A stretch of 55,859 nt of DNA. Source: Gracilibacillus alcaliphilus (lineage in GTDB: Bacteria > Bacillota > Bacilli > Bacillales > Amphibacillaceae). The translations under genes were made by a program, and so were the position numbers. How positions within the stretch are numbered: the first letter of the stretch is position 1; each line of letters starts with the position of its first letter. The notes under the pieces were generated by a model that saw nothing but the letters and a program-made list of their open reading frames with translations, did not search any database and was not told where the DNA came from. This document shows, piece after piece, positions 31,551 through 40,780 of this stretch. The stretch spans positions 1 through 55,859 of the forward strand of contig NZ_JAFBFA010000035.1 of NCBI RefSeq assembly GCF_016909015.1, read 5' to 3'.

Positions 31551-32330
31551 GTGGCAAGGCCAAGAAACCCGAAACGCGATGAGGCATTTAAAATATGGAA
31601 AGATAGCAATGGAACCAAAAAACTAAAAGACATTGCTGCTGATCTTGAGGTATCTGATTCCCAGATTCGAAAGTGGAAGAACCAGGACAATTGGAATTCA
31701 TTTTTGAATGGTAACGTTACTAAATCGAAAGGTAACGTTACTAAACGAAATAGAGGCGCACCTAAGGGTAGTAAGAATGCTCTAGGTAATAAAGGTGGCG
31801 CTGCACCTAAAGGAAACCAGAACGCCACTACTCATGGATTCTTCTCTAAATTCCTTCCAGCAGACACGATAGAAATAATGGATTTTATGAATGATCGTGA
31901 ACCAGTTGATTTAATATATGACCAGATACGGATTCAATATGCTGCTATCATAAGAGCGCAAAGTATCATGTTTGTTGAGTCCAAGGAAGAAATGATTAGA
32001 GAACTCAAAAAACGCAAGTATGAAGTCAAAAACACAGGTGACAGACAAAATAAAAACTATAAGAAGTACCCTATTGAAGAGGAGTTCGAATTCCAATTTG
32101 CTTGGGATCGTCATGCTACATTCTTAAATGCTCAATCAAGGGCAATGTCTGAATTCCGATCATTGATTAAACAATTTAATGAACTGGCCTATGAGGACGA
32201 TGAGCGCAGACTGAAACTGGAACAAATGCAATTGGCTGTTGATAAGGCTAAAGCGGATCTAGAAGATGGCATTGACGGGGAGGAATCATCCTTTGAAATC
32301 GTGGTGAAAAGGAAAGGTGATTCATCATGA
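31551..32330 (+). CDS. Terminase small subunit (XtmA-like)
   Basis: 259 residues. It opens MARPRNPKRDEAFKIWKDSNG, and an HTH (LKDIAADLEVSDSQIRKWKN) is followed by the basic RGAPKGSKNALGNKGGAAPK and NQNATTHG typical of PBSX-family TerS. Recognises phage DNA for packaging. GTG start with GGTGAT upstream. The stop overlaps the terL start (ATGA). Confidence 0.93.
   Translation: MARPRNPKRDEAFKIWKDSNGTKKLKDIAADLEVSDSQIRKWKNQDNWNSFLNGNVTKSKGNVTKRNRGAPKGSKNALGNKGGAAPKGNQNATTHGFFSKFLPADTIEIMDFMNDREPVDLIYDQIRIQYAAIIRAQSIMFVESKEEMIRELKKRKYEVKNTGDRQNKNYKKYPIEEEFEFQFAWDRHATFLNAQSRAMSEFRSLIKQFNELAYEDDERRLKLEQMQLAVDKAKADLEDGIDGEESSFEIVVKRKGDSS
31710..31745. repeat. Paired palindromic repeats: candidate pac site
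   Basis: GGTAACGTTACTAAA occurs at 31710-31724 and 31731-31745, exactly 21 bp apart (two helical turns). Each contains the perfect palindrome GTAACGTTAC. They lie inside the small terminase gene, where pac sites lie in some headful phages such as P22. They encode the repeated GNVTK peptide. Confidence 0.45.
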
Positions 32331-33688
32331 GTACTGCACCTGCATTAAGAATTGAAAAAGAAGTCAATGATCACTTTGAGGATTTTCTTTTTGATTGGAA
32401 CCAAAAGTTTCAACTGCTTGTTGGTGGTTATGGTTCCAGTAAAAGTTATCATGCAGCATTAAAGATCATCTTCAAGTTGTTACAAGAGAAGCGTACAGCA
32501 TTAGTTGTTCGAGAAGTGTATGAAACCCATAAGGACAGTACTTTTGCATTATTCAGTGAGATTATAGAGGAAATGGGCTTGCTTGATGACTCTGGAAGGC
32601 GAAAGATAGCTAAGGGGAAGATAAGGCCTAAAGAAAGCCCCTATGAGTTACGCTTTTTCAACGGATCTAAAGTAATATTCAAAGGAATGGATAAGCCGGC
32701 CAAGCTAAAATCCATTCACAATGTATCACTTATTTGGCTGGAAGAGTGTTCTGAAATCAAGTACGAAGGCTTTAAAGAGTTGTTGGGACGATTACGACAC
32801 CCAACATTAAAACTGCATATGATTCTATCTACTAACCCTGTTGGAGAAGACAACTGGGTTTTTCGTCATTTCTTCGTAGATAGACAAAACAAAGTCTACA
32901 CCTTAGAGGATAAAGAACTTTATAAGAACCGAATCATGGTAATAGGTGATACATACTATCACCATTCGATGGCTGATGATAACTTATTCCTCCCTGATAG
33001 CTATATTGAGCAGCTAGAAGAAATGAAGCAATATGATCCTGATCTATATAGGATCGCGAGAAAAGGTCGCTTTGGTGTAAATGGTCAGCGTGTACTTCCT
33101 CAATTCCAAGTAAAAGATCATCGGGAAGTCATCAAAACTATTAACCTTATAAAGAAACCATTATTTCGTATAGGCATGGACTTCGGTTTTGTCGATTCGT
33201 ACAATGCTGTTCTTCGATTGGCAGTAGATACAGAGAAACATTATCTATATATCTATTGGGAATATTACAAACGCGATATGACGGATGACTACACTGCTGT
33301 TGATCTGGATGACCTTCGCAAAAGTGGAGACCTCATTATTGCTGATTCATCTGAAGCAAAAACCATTCAATACTTTAGACAGCAAGGCTTCAATATGAAA
33401 GGTGCGTATAAGTATCCAGGTTCGAGACTGCAGAATACCAAGAAGGTCAAGAGATTTAAGAAAATCATTTGCTCCTCCAATTGTGAAAACACCATAAATG
33501 AATTAGAAGATCTTGTGTATGCCAAAGACAAGAATGGCAACATCATTGAGGATAAGTTTGGAATTGACCCTCACACATTCTCGGCTATTTGGTACGGATT
33601 AGACGGCTATGAAGTAGCTGACCTAAAAGAGGAAGCACAGAAACAGGCTAGACCATCAAGACAAAGATCAAAAGGAAGGAGGCGATAA
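32327..33688 (+). CDS. Terminase large subunit (XtmB-like)
   Basis: 453 residues, PBSX family. ATPase with Walker A GGYGSSKSYH (about 31-40) and Walker B VSLIWLEECSEI; RNaseH-like nuclease with MDFGFVDSYNAV and IADSSEAKTI. Powers packaging and cuts concatemers. Overlaps TerS by 4 bp and precedes the portal gene. Confidence 0.96.
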   Translation: MSTAPALRIEKEVNDHFEDFLFDWNQKFQLLVGGYGSSKSYHAALKIIFKLLQEKRTALVVREVYETHKDSTFALFSEIIEEMGLLDDSGRRKIAKGKIRPKESPYELRFFNGSKVIFKGMDKPAKLKSIHNVSLIWLEECSEIKYEGFKELLGRLRHPTLKLHMILSTNPVGEDNWVFRHFFVDRQNKVYTLEDKELYKNRIMVIGDTYYHHSMADDNLFLPDSYIEQLEEMKQYDPDLYRIARKGRFGVNGQRVLPQFQVKDHREVIKTINLIKKPLFRIGMDFGFVDSYNAVLRLAVDTEKHYLYIYWEYYKRDMTDDYTAVDLDDLRKSGDLIIADSSEAKTIQYFRQQGFNMKGAYKYPGSRLQNTKKVKRFKKIICSSNCENTINELEDLVYAKDKNGNIIEDKFGIDPHTFSAIWYGLDGYEVADLKEEAQKQARPSRQRSKGRRR

Positions 33689-33689
33689 G

Positions 33690-35240
33690 GTGTCAGAACA
33701 GACTGTGAAAGCAAGAGTATTAAAAGCTAATGTATCTTCAAATACTAAACAAATATATGAAGATGATTTCAAGAATCACTATGGTGATATCATAGAGCCT
33801 CCTTACAATTTGAAAGAATTGAAACTAGTAGGCGAGTACTCATCTATACTCCAGCAGTGTGTGGACGCTTATAAAACCAACATCATAGAGTTTGGCATCG
33901 GTCCTGATTACAACATCGACATTAATTCAGATGATGTATCAGAAGAGGATAAGAAAAAAGCTGGTGAAGAATGGACTCGTTTAGATGAGTTTATGAGATA
34001 TCTGAATCTGGATGATTCACCAGAGAAAACTATCGGGGATATGATTGATGACCGTGAGAAGACAGGCAATGGGTACTTAGAAATCATTCGAGATGGTATT
34101 GGCAATCCAGTTGGTATTGAGTATGTAGACGCTCAGTATATGAGAGTTTGTAAAAAAACAGTACCTGAAGAAGTGGAATACACCATTTTTGAGAATGGCC
34201 AAGAAAAGAAAGTAAAGCGGAGGAAGAGATTCCGCAGATACGTTCAGATGATCGATGGTAAGAAGGTTTACTTCAAAGAATATGGCGATCCTAGAGTGAT
34301 GAATTCGAAGGATGGGAAGTTTGATGACAATACTCCGGATAACTTGGTAGCTACTGAGATATACCATATGAAAATCGGCAGTGGTACTTATGGCAAGCCA
34401 CGATGGGTTGGCAATCTTATCAGTTTATACGGTGCAAGAAAAGCTGAGGAATTGAACTTAACCTACTTTACTAATGGTCGACATATTCCTGCTGCTATAA
34501 CAATCAGTAATGGTCAGTTGGATAAAGATTCATACGCCAATTTACAAGAATATATGAACGATCTAACAGGTACCGAAAATGCTCACAAATTTTTACTGTT
34601 GGAAGCTGAGGGGATTACTCAAGAAGACGGGATTGGCAATGAAAAGATCACTCCAGCGAAGGTAGAAATCAAATCATTGGCAGAAATTCTGCAGAAAGAC
34701 GCATTGTTTCTTGAATATGACGAAAAAACAAGACAAAAGATTCGATCGTCATTTAGGCTGCCACCTTTATATACAGGTGAATCACAAGATTTCAGCAGAG
34801 CGACTGCAGATACAGCAAGAAGAGTAACGGAAGAACAAGTATTTAACCCAGAGCGGAGGGCGTTAGCAAGAACGTTAAACAGCCTATTCTTAGAGTCTTT
34901 GGGTTTTAAATTTGTCAAAATCACCGTAAAAAGTGCTGATTTAAGAGATCCAATTGAAATAGCAAGAGCCTTATACCCATTAATTACTGCTGGTGGTGTA
35001 ACACCTAACGATGTCAGGCCTTTGTTATCTAAAATACTAGGTCAGAAAGTGGATATGTTTGATGAGGAATACAACATTCCACTTCAAGTATTGCTAAGGC
35101 GAAAAGAAGCTGCCGCAACCAATCCTATGGCTGATTTATTAGGCATTGAAAAATCTCATAATAAAGCGCCAAGAGGAGAAGAACTTATCAATCTATTAAA
35201 AGATATGCGAGACGTACTGGAAGGATTGCAGGAGCAATGA
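33690..35240 (+). CDS. Portal protein (PBSX family)
   Basis: 516 residues from a GTG after AAGGAGGCGATAAG. Family signatures: CVDAYKTNIIEFG, DDREKTGNGYLEIIRD, GKPRWVGNLISLYGARKAEE, FRLPPLYTGESQDFSRATAD and EEQVFNPERRALARTLN. Dodecameric DNA gate of the head. Overlaps the MuF gene by 4 bp. Confidence 0.95.
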   Translation: MSEQTVKARVLKANVSSNTKQIYEDDFKNHYGDIIEPPYNLKELKLVGEYSSILQQCVDAYKTNIIEFGIGPDYNIDINSDDVSEEDKKKAGEEWTRLDEFMRYLNLDDSPEKTIGDMIDDREKTGNGYLEIIRDGIGNPVGIEYVDAQYMRVCKKTVPEEVEYTIFENGQEKKVKRRKRFRRYVQMIDGKKVYFKEYGDPRVMNSKDGKFDDNTPDNLVATEIYHMKIGSGTYGKPRWVGNLISLYGARKAEELNLTYFTNGRHIPAAITISNGQLDKDSYANLQEYMNDLTGTENAHKFLLLEAEGITQEDGIGNEKITPAKVEIKSLAEILQKDALFLEYDEKTRQKIRSSFRLPPLYTGESQDFSRATADTARRVTEEQVFNPERRALARTLNSLFLESLGFKFVKITVKSADLRDPIEIARALYPLITAGGVTPNDVRPLLSKILGQKVDMFDEEYNIPLQVLLRRKEAAATNPMADLLGIEKSHNKAPRGEELINLLKDMRDVLEGLQEQ

Positions 35241-36706
35241 TTAGCTTTGACAAGTTAGTTGAAAGCTTGAATAAGTTTATTGCCAAGGCAGAGGAAGCAG
35301 AAGGAAGCATTATCGATGAGATGGAGGACTTCCCTGGTCTCGAACTGTTACCAAAACTAATGGATGACTTTGAAACAGCGATTGCTAGGCTGCTTAGGGT
35401 GCAGAGGAAGCGATTTGTTGATGAGTTTAATGTCTTTATAGCTAAAGATAATAAAGACACGCTAGGGGCTTTCCTTGTGTATATGAAAGACAACCTTTTT
35501 GCGGAGGATGAGTTTGCAGAAGAGTTTGGAGAAGAAGCAGCTAGATTCCTAGAGTTGACCACTGAAGAACTATCAAAACGCATGATGGAATCAATTGATA
35601 GAGATGTTAGTTTTAATGTCTTATCCAAGCGTACTACTGATTGGATCAGCAACTGGTCAAGTGATCTTGGAAACATCATGAAATTGAATACTCATGAAGC
35701 GCTAGAAAAGGAATTGATAAATGCCATCGATAACGGTGAATCCATTGCTCAAGCAGAGTTGCGTATAAAAGATTTACCGCAATTCGATAGGAAGCGAGCC
35801 AAAACAACCGCGCAAACTGAGATTTTAACAGCTTCCAGCCAAGCGCATTATGAATCGTTTATGCAGAGTCCTGCTGTAACCGGTAAGAAATGGAAGCACT
35901 CCGGATCCAAGAACAACAATCCAAGAGTAAGTCATATGGCAATGGACGGGGTGGAGATACCTGTTGATGATAGATTCTATGTTGATGGAGAATTCGGTCT
36001 TTATCCAAGGGATCCTGATTTTTCGGCAAAGAATCGTGTTAACTGTAAATGTGTATTAGGTCCAGCTGTTGATGAAGATATACTAGGTTTGTCTAAAGAA
36101 GAGAAAGAACTGATAAGGCAAGAGGCACTGGATGAAATGAATTCAACTTCAGGTTCAGGTCTTGCCGCTGGTGGAAATAGAGATGATAATGAGAGTGAAC
36201 CACTATCATTTGTCGAGAAAATTGAACCAGAAGACATACCAGAGGCTGTTCAGTTTTATGAGGATAATATTAGATATGAGCAAGTGGAGAATGCATTTAT
36301 CATTCAATCTGATGGTGAGGTATACCATAAGAAAGGTGTTGCTGCGAATGTCAACTTTACTGATGATGAGTTAAAGCAAATGAAAGATGCCGTTGTTACA
36401 CATAACCATCCTATCGAGGAAACACAATGGTCCTTCAGCAAAGAAGATTTTCAACTATTTGTTGAAACTGGTATGAGAGAACTAAGGGCAACAGATGAAC
36501 AATTTACTTATTCTTTATCTGGGAAATCAAATACACCAGTTTCAAAATTAGTAGAAATATATCGTGAATCGGAATCTGAAGCTCTTGAACTAATTTTAGA
36601 GTCTGGTTATGATTTTGAAGAAATTGATTTTTATCGTCAACATGAAATAATGAAGATTGTAACTGACAAATTAGGGATAGATTACAGGAGGTGGAAGGTT
36701 GACTAA
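35237..36706 (+). CDS. MuF/SPP1 gp7-like head protein with JAMM-like C-terminal domain
   Basis: 489 residues. The head-morphogenesis domain (about 130-290) has DRKRAKTTAQTEILTASSQA, GKKWKHSG, RVSHMAMDG and CKCVLGP. After a Gly/Asp-rich linker, residues 350-430 look like a JAB/JAMM-type fold: VENAFIIQSDGEVYHKKG, then VVTHNHP and WSFSKEDF, giving His389, His391, Ser401 and Asp404 with spacing two residues longer than canonical JAMM. C-terminal extensions of MuF proteins are often toxins or effectors; this one could be an effector or a head-processing enzyme. Confidence 0.85.
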   Translation: MISFDKLVESLNKFIAKAEEAEGSIIDEMEDFPGLELLPKLMDDFETAIARLLRVQRKRFVDEFNVFIAKDNKDTLGAFLVYMKDNLFAEDEFAEEFGEEAARFLELTTEELSKRMMESIDRDVSFNVLSKRTTDWISNWSSDLGNIMKLNTHEALEKELINAIDNGESIAQAELRIKDLPQFDRKRAKTTAQTEILTASSQAHYESFMQSPAVTGKKWKHSGSKNNNPRVSHMAMDGVEIPVDDRFYVDGEFGLYPRDPDFSAKNRVNCKCVLGPAVDEDILGLSKEEKELIRQEALDEMNSTSGSGLAAGGNRDDNESEPLSFVEKIEPEDIPEAVQFYEDNIRYEQVENAFIIQSDGEVYHKKGVAANVNFTDDELKQMKDAVVTHNHPIEETQWSFSKEDFQLFVETGMRELRATDEQFTYSLSGKSNTPVSKLVEIYRESESEALELILESGYDFEEIDFYRQHEIMKIVTDKLGIDYRRWKVD

Positions 36707-36887
36707 GTCTTTTGAAGAAGCTTGCAGTGAGTTAAAAGAAGAGACAATGGAAAGGCTTCGAGCGCTTGATGAGGAGAAACCACTTAAAAATACTCTTGAT
36801 GGACCACAAACATTAAAACGACGAGAAATTCATCGTGAATTCGCTCGCAAACTGGTGGAATTAAGGAAAGAATACGGGAAGGAGTGA
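36699..36887 (+). CDS. 62-aa helical protein after the MuF gene
   Basis: TTG start 7 bp after AGGAGGTGG, overlapping the MuF end by 8 bp. Highly charged and helical (SFEEACSELKEETMERLRAL, LVELRKEYGKE). Position right after a MuF protein with an extra domain is where a cognate partner or immunity gene would lie, but similar small genes also occur in PBSX-like head operons. Confidence 0.55.
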   Translation: MTKSFEEACSELKEETMERLRALDEEKPLKNTLDGPQTLKRREIHREFARKLVELRKEYGKE

Positions 36888-36892
36888 AACCT

Positions 36893-37093
36893 TTGGATTC
36901 TAGGACAAGAAAAGCACTTATGGAATGTAATACATTAGAAGAATTTAAGGCAATAGGAGGGAAGGTACCTTTATCCGAGTTTGACAGAGCGTTAGGAGAT
37001 AGATTCACATATTTAATGGGTAAGGATGGATATAATGAGTTCAATGATCCCCGTCCCAAAGAAAAAATGCCTTTGGAAGGAGGTGAAAATTAA
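36893..37093 (+). CDS. 66-aa protein before XkdF
   Basis: TTG at 36893 is 8 bp after AAGGAG; a GTG at 36884 overlaps the SD and the previous stop. Sequence DSRTRKALMECNTLEEFKAI with an acidic end. Its stop overlaps the next ATG (TAATG). Unrecognised. Confidence 0.5.
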   Translation: MDSRTRKALMECNTLEEFKAIGGKVPLSEFDRALGDRFTYLMGKDGYNEFNDPRPKEKMPLEGGEN

Positions 37094-38190
37094 TGCCGCG
37101 TGAATTGATCAATGCAAATATTACCCATGTATCCTATGTAGATAAAGGTGCCAATCAGAAGCAGTTCTTCTTCACCAAATCAGATGAGCAGCCGGACTTT
37201 CAAAAAGAGGTCAAGATATTCATCAGCAAAGATGATGAAGAGCAACAACTTGTGTATGGTATCGTGTATGAGCCGGATGTTGAAGACTCTCATGGCGATT
37301 TCATGAAAGCCGATGAAATTGAAAAAGCAGCGCATGGTTTTATGAAGGACGCTCGAAACATAGATAAGCAGCATAATTTCGAATCTGGGATGGGTGAAGT
37401 GGTAGAGTCGTACATTGCTCCTGCAGATTTTGAAATTGGTGAACAGTTCATCACAAAAGGATCATGGGTGCTAGTTACTAAGGCAAGTGATGAAATTTGG
37501 GAATCCATAAAGAAGGGCGATATCACCGGTTACAGTATGGCCGGTAAAGCAGAGACCTTTGAAAAACAAAATAGCAATAAGAGTGAAAAGCCTGTTTCTA
37601 AGTCTGAGGACGAGGAATACAAAGGCTTTTTTAATTTGCTCAAAAACTTCTTTGTTAAAGGAGAAGTCCGTGACCGTTACGAGGATAATCAAAAACGTCG
37701 TAATGTTTGGGCTGCATGGGATGGGTTGGAAAGTGTTTATTATGAGGCTATCTGGGACAATCGTACTGTTGATGTTGCTGATTTTGACAAATTGGAGTCT
37801 GCAGCAAGTGATTTTCTTGAATTAGTCCAAGATATCAGAGAGAGCGGTGACATCCAAAAATCATTGGAAGGCAAGCCGGAAACTATCGGAAAGGGTGAGA
37901 AAGAGATGAAAAAAGAAGACATTGAAAAGTTGCTAGATGACAAATTAAGCCCAATCACTAAACGATTGGATGAGATTGAGAAAGAGGATCAGCCAGAAGA
38001 ACCAGCACCAGATGAGGATAAAGATGGTGTATTGAAGGAGTTTGCATCCATCTTGGATGAGAAGCTGAATCCTATCAATGACCGTTTGGAAACTGTAGAA
38101 AAGGCTAGGGGTGTTTCTAAGCAAGCTGATCCGGATGAAGAATCCGAGCAAGCAGAAGTTAAAAAACACTATTTACAAGGTCTCCTGTAA
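37093..38190 (+). CDS. XkdF-like scaffold/protease protein
   Basis: 365 residues. The N-terminal domain (1-170) has ITHVSYVDKGANQKQF, YEPDVEDSHGDFM, IDKQHNFESGMGEVVESYIA and ITGYSMAGKA, the XkdF putative prohead protease pattern (His and Ser candidates visible). The C-terminal part after 280 is a charged coiled coil (EDIEKLLDDKLSPITKRLDE, repeated once) like a scaffold. Directly upstream of the capsid gene. Confidence 0.9.
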   Translation: MPRELINANITHVSYVDKGANQKQFFFTKSDEQPDFQKEVKIFISKDDEEQQLVYGIVYEPDVEDSHGDFMKADEIEKAAHGFMKDARNIDKQHNFESGMGEVVESYIAPADFEIGEQFITKGSWVLVTKASDEIWESIKKGDITGYSMAGKAETFEKQNSNKSEKPVSKSEDEEYKGFFNLLKNFFVKGEVRDRYEDNQKRRNVWAAWDGLESVYYEAIWDNRTVDVADFDKLESAASDFLELVQDIRESGDIQKSLEGKPETIGKGEKEMKKEDIEKLLDDKLSPITKRLDEIEKEDQPEEPAPDEDKDGVLKEFASILDEKLNPINDRLETVEKARGVSKQADPDEESEQAEVKKHYLQGLL

Positions 38191-38220
38191 AAGCAGGATA
38201 CAAAAAGGAGGAAAACGAAC

Positions 38221-39174
38221 ATGCCAACTAATCAACAAATTATGAAAACCACCACAACCGGTGACATTACTTCCGGATTACTTAATCCGGAACAAGCACA
38301 GAAATTCATTCAACAGACTTTTGAAGCAACTGCTCTTGGGGGTCTGATTCGAAAAGAAGTGAAAAGGGCTAAGACAGGTGAAATCGATAAGATTGGTATC
38401 GATTCTCGTATTCTAAGAAAGAAAACAGAGAATACGGATGATGGCTATCGCGCAAAGCCTAAGTTCGATCGAATTGAATATGCTACAACAGCTGTTCGTT
38501 TACCATGGGAGATCACTGAAGAGTCCTTCCGCGAGAATATAGAGGGTCAAAGCTTCGAGGATATTGTAACTAATCTAATGACAACCCAACTAGGTATTGA
38601 TTTAGAAGATTTATATATCAATGGAGATGAAGCTACTCCTGAAAGTGATGCGGATTATGACTTCTTGAAGATCAATAATGGTTGGTTGCAGCAGTTAGAA
38701 ACAGGTTCTCATATTGTAGATCGTGCGCCTATTAATAATGGCGATCTATCATTAGATGTCTTTTACAAAGCATTGGAAGACATGCCAAATAAATATAACA
38801 ACGGTACCCTAAAGTGGTTAGTCGCCCCATCACTTAAACAAAGATGGGAGCAGTATTTACTTAACCAAAGCATTAGTAATGGTGGCGGTCTTTCTGAGTC
38901 TGTCATGCGTGCCCCGGCTGGTATCGAATTTGTACCAGTTCCACGTATGCCAGCAGGAGAAATCATTTTGACTAACCCTAAGAACTTAACTGTTGTTAAT
39001 ACGTATGATGTGAAAATCCGAAAAACAACAGAGGGTAAATCTGCTATCATGCAAGACAAACGCTTCTATGTAGTACATTTAGATTTTGATCCAATCATCG
39101 AAGAAAAGGATGCCGTTGTTAAAGTGAAAGGATTGTTCCAACAAGCCGATAATGGCGGTGGTACTGGTGACTAA
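38221..39174 (+). CDS. Major capsid protein (XkdG-like)
   Basis: 317 residues. Starts after AGGAGGAAAACGAAC. Features LLNPEQAQKFIQQTFEATAL, IDSRILRKKTENTDDGYRAK, VRLPWEITEESFRENIEGQS and DLEDLYINGDEATPESDADY, typical of PBSX-type capsids (HK97 fold by family knowledge). Confidence 0.93.
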   Translation: MPTNQQIMKTTTTGDITSGLLNPEQAQKFIQQTFEATALGGLIRKEVKRAKTGEIDKIGIDSRILRKKTENTDDGYRAKPKFDRIEYATTAVRLPWEITEESFRENIEGQSFEDIVTNLMTTQLGIDLEDLYINGDEATPESDADYDFLKINNGWLQQLETGSHIVDRAPINNGDLSLDVFYKALEDMPNKYNNGTLKWLVAPSLKQRWEQYLLNQSISNGGGLSESVMRAPAGIEFVPVPRMPAGEIILTNPKNLTVVNTYDVKIRKTTEGKSAIMQDKRFYVVHLDFDPIIEEKDAVVKVKGLFQQADNGGGTGD

Positions 39175-39517
39175 ACTGAAGCTTAAGAATGCATTATCCT
39201 ATAGAGGTATTGTATCTGCAACAGCAAAGAATCCTTTTGTAACTGTAAAGGATGAGAAACTTGCTAAAGCAGCAGTTGAAACTGGATATTTCGAGATCGT
39301 GGAGCAGGAACAACAGCATGATCAAGAGGCACCAAATGATAACAACCAAAATAAGGCTTACACAAAGTCTTACTTAAAGAAATTGAATAAGGACCAGCAA
39401 GAAAAAATCATTGCTGAACTTAGTGGTGATCCATCCGATACTGGCAATGAGGAAGAACGTATTGCACTCATTTTAGAGTTGCAAAACGATACCATGTTGC
39501 AATTACAAGGAGACTGA
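39167..39517 (+). CDS. YqbF-like head protein
   Basis: 116 residues if started at GTG 39167; an ATG at 39152 is also in frame but has no SD and overlaps the capsid gene more. The N-terminal half is a small beta domain (TKLKLKNALSYRGIVSATAK, ETGYFEIVE); the C-terminal half carries a LEM/HeH-like helical motif (SYLKKLNKDQQEKIIAELSG). Corresponds in position to YqbF of the skin element. Confidence 0.7.
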   Translation: MTKLKLKNALSYRGIVSATAKNPFVTVKDEKLAKAAVETGYFEIVEQEQQHDQEAPNDNNQNKAYTKSYLKKLNKDQQEKIIAELSGDPSDTGNEEERIALILELQNDTMLQLQGD

Positions 39518-39522
39518 TTGGC

Positions 39523-39897
39523 ATGGCCATCACACCAGAGGATTTAAGGAATTATACAACATTTGAGTCTGTTAAAAAACGCCCTGATGCCCAATTAGAA
39601 ATGGATATCCTTGAAGCCGAAATCTACATTAATAACAAAATCGAAAAGCCACTTGATGAATATGATGAGCTACCTCCTGAGTTAAAATTAGCTTGGTTGA
39701 AGGTAGCTCAATTTTATGCGCTTATTAATGGTGATGAGTCTATGGCTAAAGGCTATAAGTCTGAGAGAATAGGGGATTATTCGTATACCTTGTCTGATGG
39801 CAGCAGCCTAACCATGCCTGATATTTCATCCTTGCTAGAAGATTTTCTTCCAGATGGGGGAAACAATGGCTTTTTTATGAGGATTAGGCCGTTATGA
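39523..39897 (+). CDS. Head-tail connector, DUF3199 (YqbG-like)
   Basis: 124 residues. ITPEDLRNYTTFESVKKRPD, LEAEIYINNKIEKPLDEY, LKLAWLKVAQFYALING and GYKSERIGDYSYTLSDGS match the DUF3199 adaptor family at the neck. Overlaps the next gene by 4 bp. Confidence 0.88.
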   Translation: MAITPEDLRNYTTFESVKKRPDAQLEMDILEAEIYINNKIEKPLDEYDELPPELKLAWLKVAQFYALINGDESMAKGYKSERIGDYSYTLSDGSSLTMPDISSLLEDFLPDGGNNGFFMRIRPL

Positions 39898-40247
39898 GTT
39901 ATGAAAGCTTATTAACTGATACGTGTAACATCTATCATTTGAAGTCTAGGGCGTCAGGTGGTGAATGGGGCATTCCATCTGATGATAGGCAACAGGATCA
40001 TTATTATGCTGATGATCCTGATGTGTCTGATCAGGCATGTTACTTTGTCGAAAAGTCTCAAAGTATTACTCAGGGTGATCCTAACAACGAGATTTTTCAA
40101 ACTTATCATGTTCACTTTCCTATTGAGGCGGATATTCGTCTTAATGACAAGGTTGTTTGGGATGGGATTATTTTGAAGGCACAGAAGCCTCGAAAGATAA
40201 AGGATCATCACATTGAAGTTAACCTTGCGAGGAGGAAAAACCTGTGA
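39894..40247 (+). CDS. XkdH-like neck/stopper protein (DUF3599)
   Basis: 117 residues. SYESLLTDTCNIYHLKSRAS, DQACYFVEKSQSITQGDPNN and DIRLNDKVVWDG follow the XkdH/YqbH pattern. ATG overlaps the upstream stop; in turn overlapped by the next gene. Confidence 0.85.
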   Translation: MSYESLLTDTCNIYHLKSRASGGEWGIPSDDRQQDHYYADDPDVSDQACYFVEKSQSITQGDPNNEIFQTYHVHFPIEADIRLNDKVVWDGIILKAQKPRKIKDHHIEVNLARRKNL

Positions 40248-40768
40248 AAGGTGAAATGAACTTTGACCTAGAAATCGAGGGATTGGATGAGTTTATAAGT
40301 GCATTGAAAAAAATTGAAAAAGGTGGATTTGCTGAACAAATAGGTCTTTGGCTTGAAGCTGTAGGAATTGATTTTTTAGACATTGTACAGGATGAAATTA
40401 TCCGAACTAAAACAGTAGATACAAGGTGGCTGCTTAACTCATTCCAACGAAGTGGAGCAGCTAATATTTGGTCTATTAACAAGAATGGGTTAACTCTTGA
40501 AGTAGGAACAAATTTAAACTATGCTTCTTTTGTTAACGATGGACATTTCACAATAGATCCTTCTAAAGGTTTGGATCGGCGTTGGGTGCCAGGTCATTGG
40601 GTAGGAGATCGTTTTGTTTATATGCCTGGTTCAAAAACTGGAATGCTCCTTAAATTCACTTGGATTGATGGTACAGGCTACTGGGATAATGCACTTGCAA
40701 TACTTGAAAAAACCTTTGAGAAAAGTCTTGACCGGCTACTTCAAAAGTGGCTTGATTCTAATTTTTAA
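40244..40768 (+). CDS. HK97 gp10-like tail-completion protein (XkdI-like)
   Basis: 174 residues from a GTG after GAGGAGGAAAAACC. GLDEFISALKKIEKGGFAEQ, DTRWLLNSFQRSG, LNYASFVNDGH and WIDGTGYWDNALAILEKTFE are characteristic of gp10/XkdI proteins that join tail to neck. Confidence 0.88.
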   Translation: MKGEMNFDLEIEGLDEFISALKKIEKGGFAEQIGLWLEAVGIDFLDIVQDEIIRTKTVDTRWLLNSFQRSGAANIWSINKNGLTLEVGTNLNYASFVNDGHFTIDPSKGLDRRWVPGHWVGDRFVYMPGSKTGMLLKFTWIDGTGYWDNALAILEKTFEKSLDRLLQKWLDSNF

Positions 40769-40780
40769 GGTGGTGGTCAA

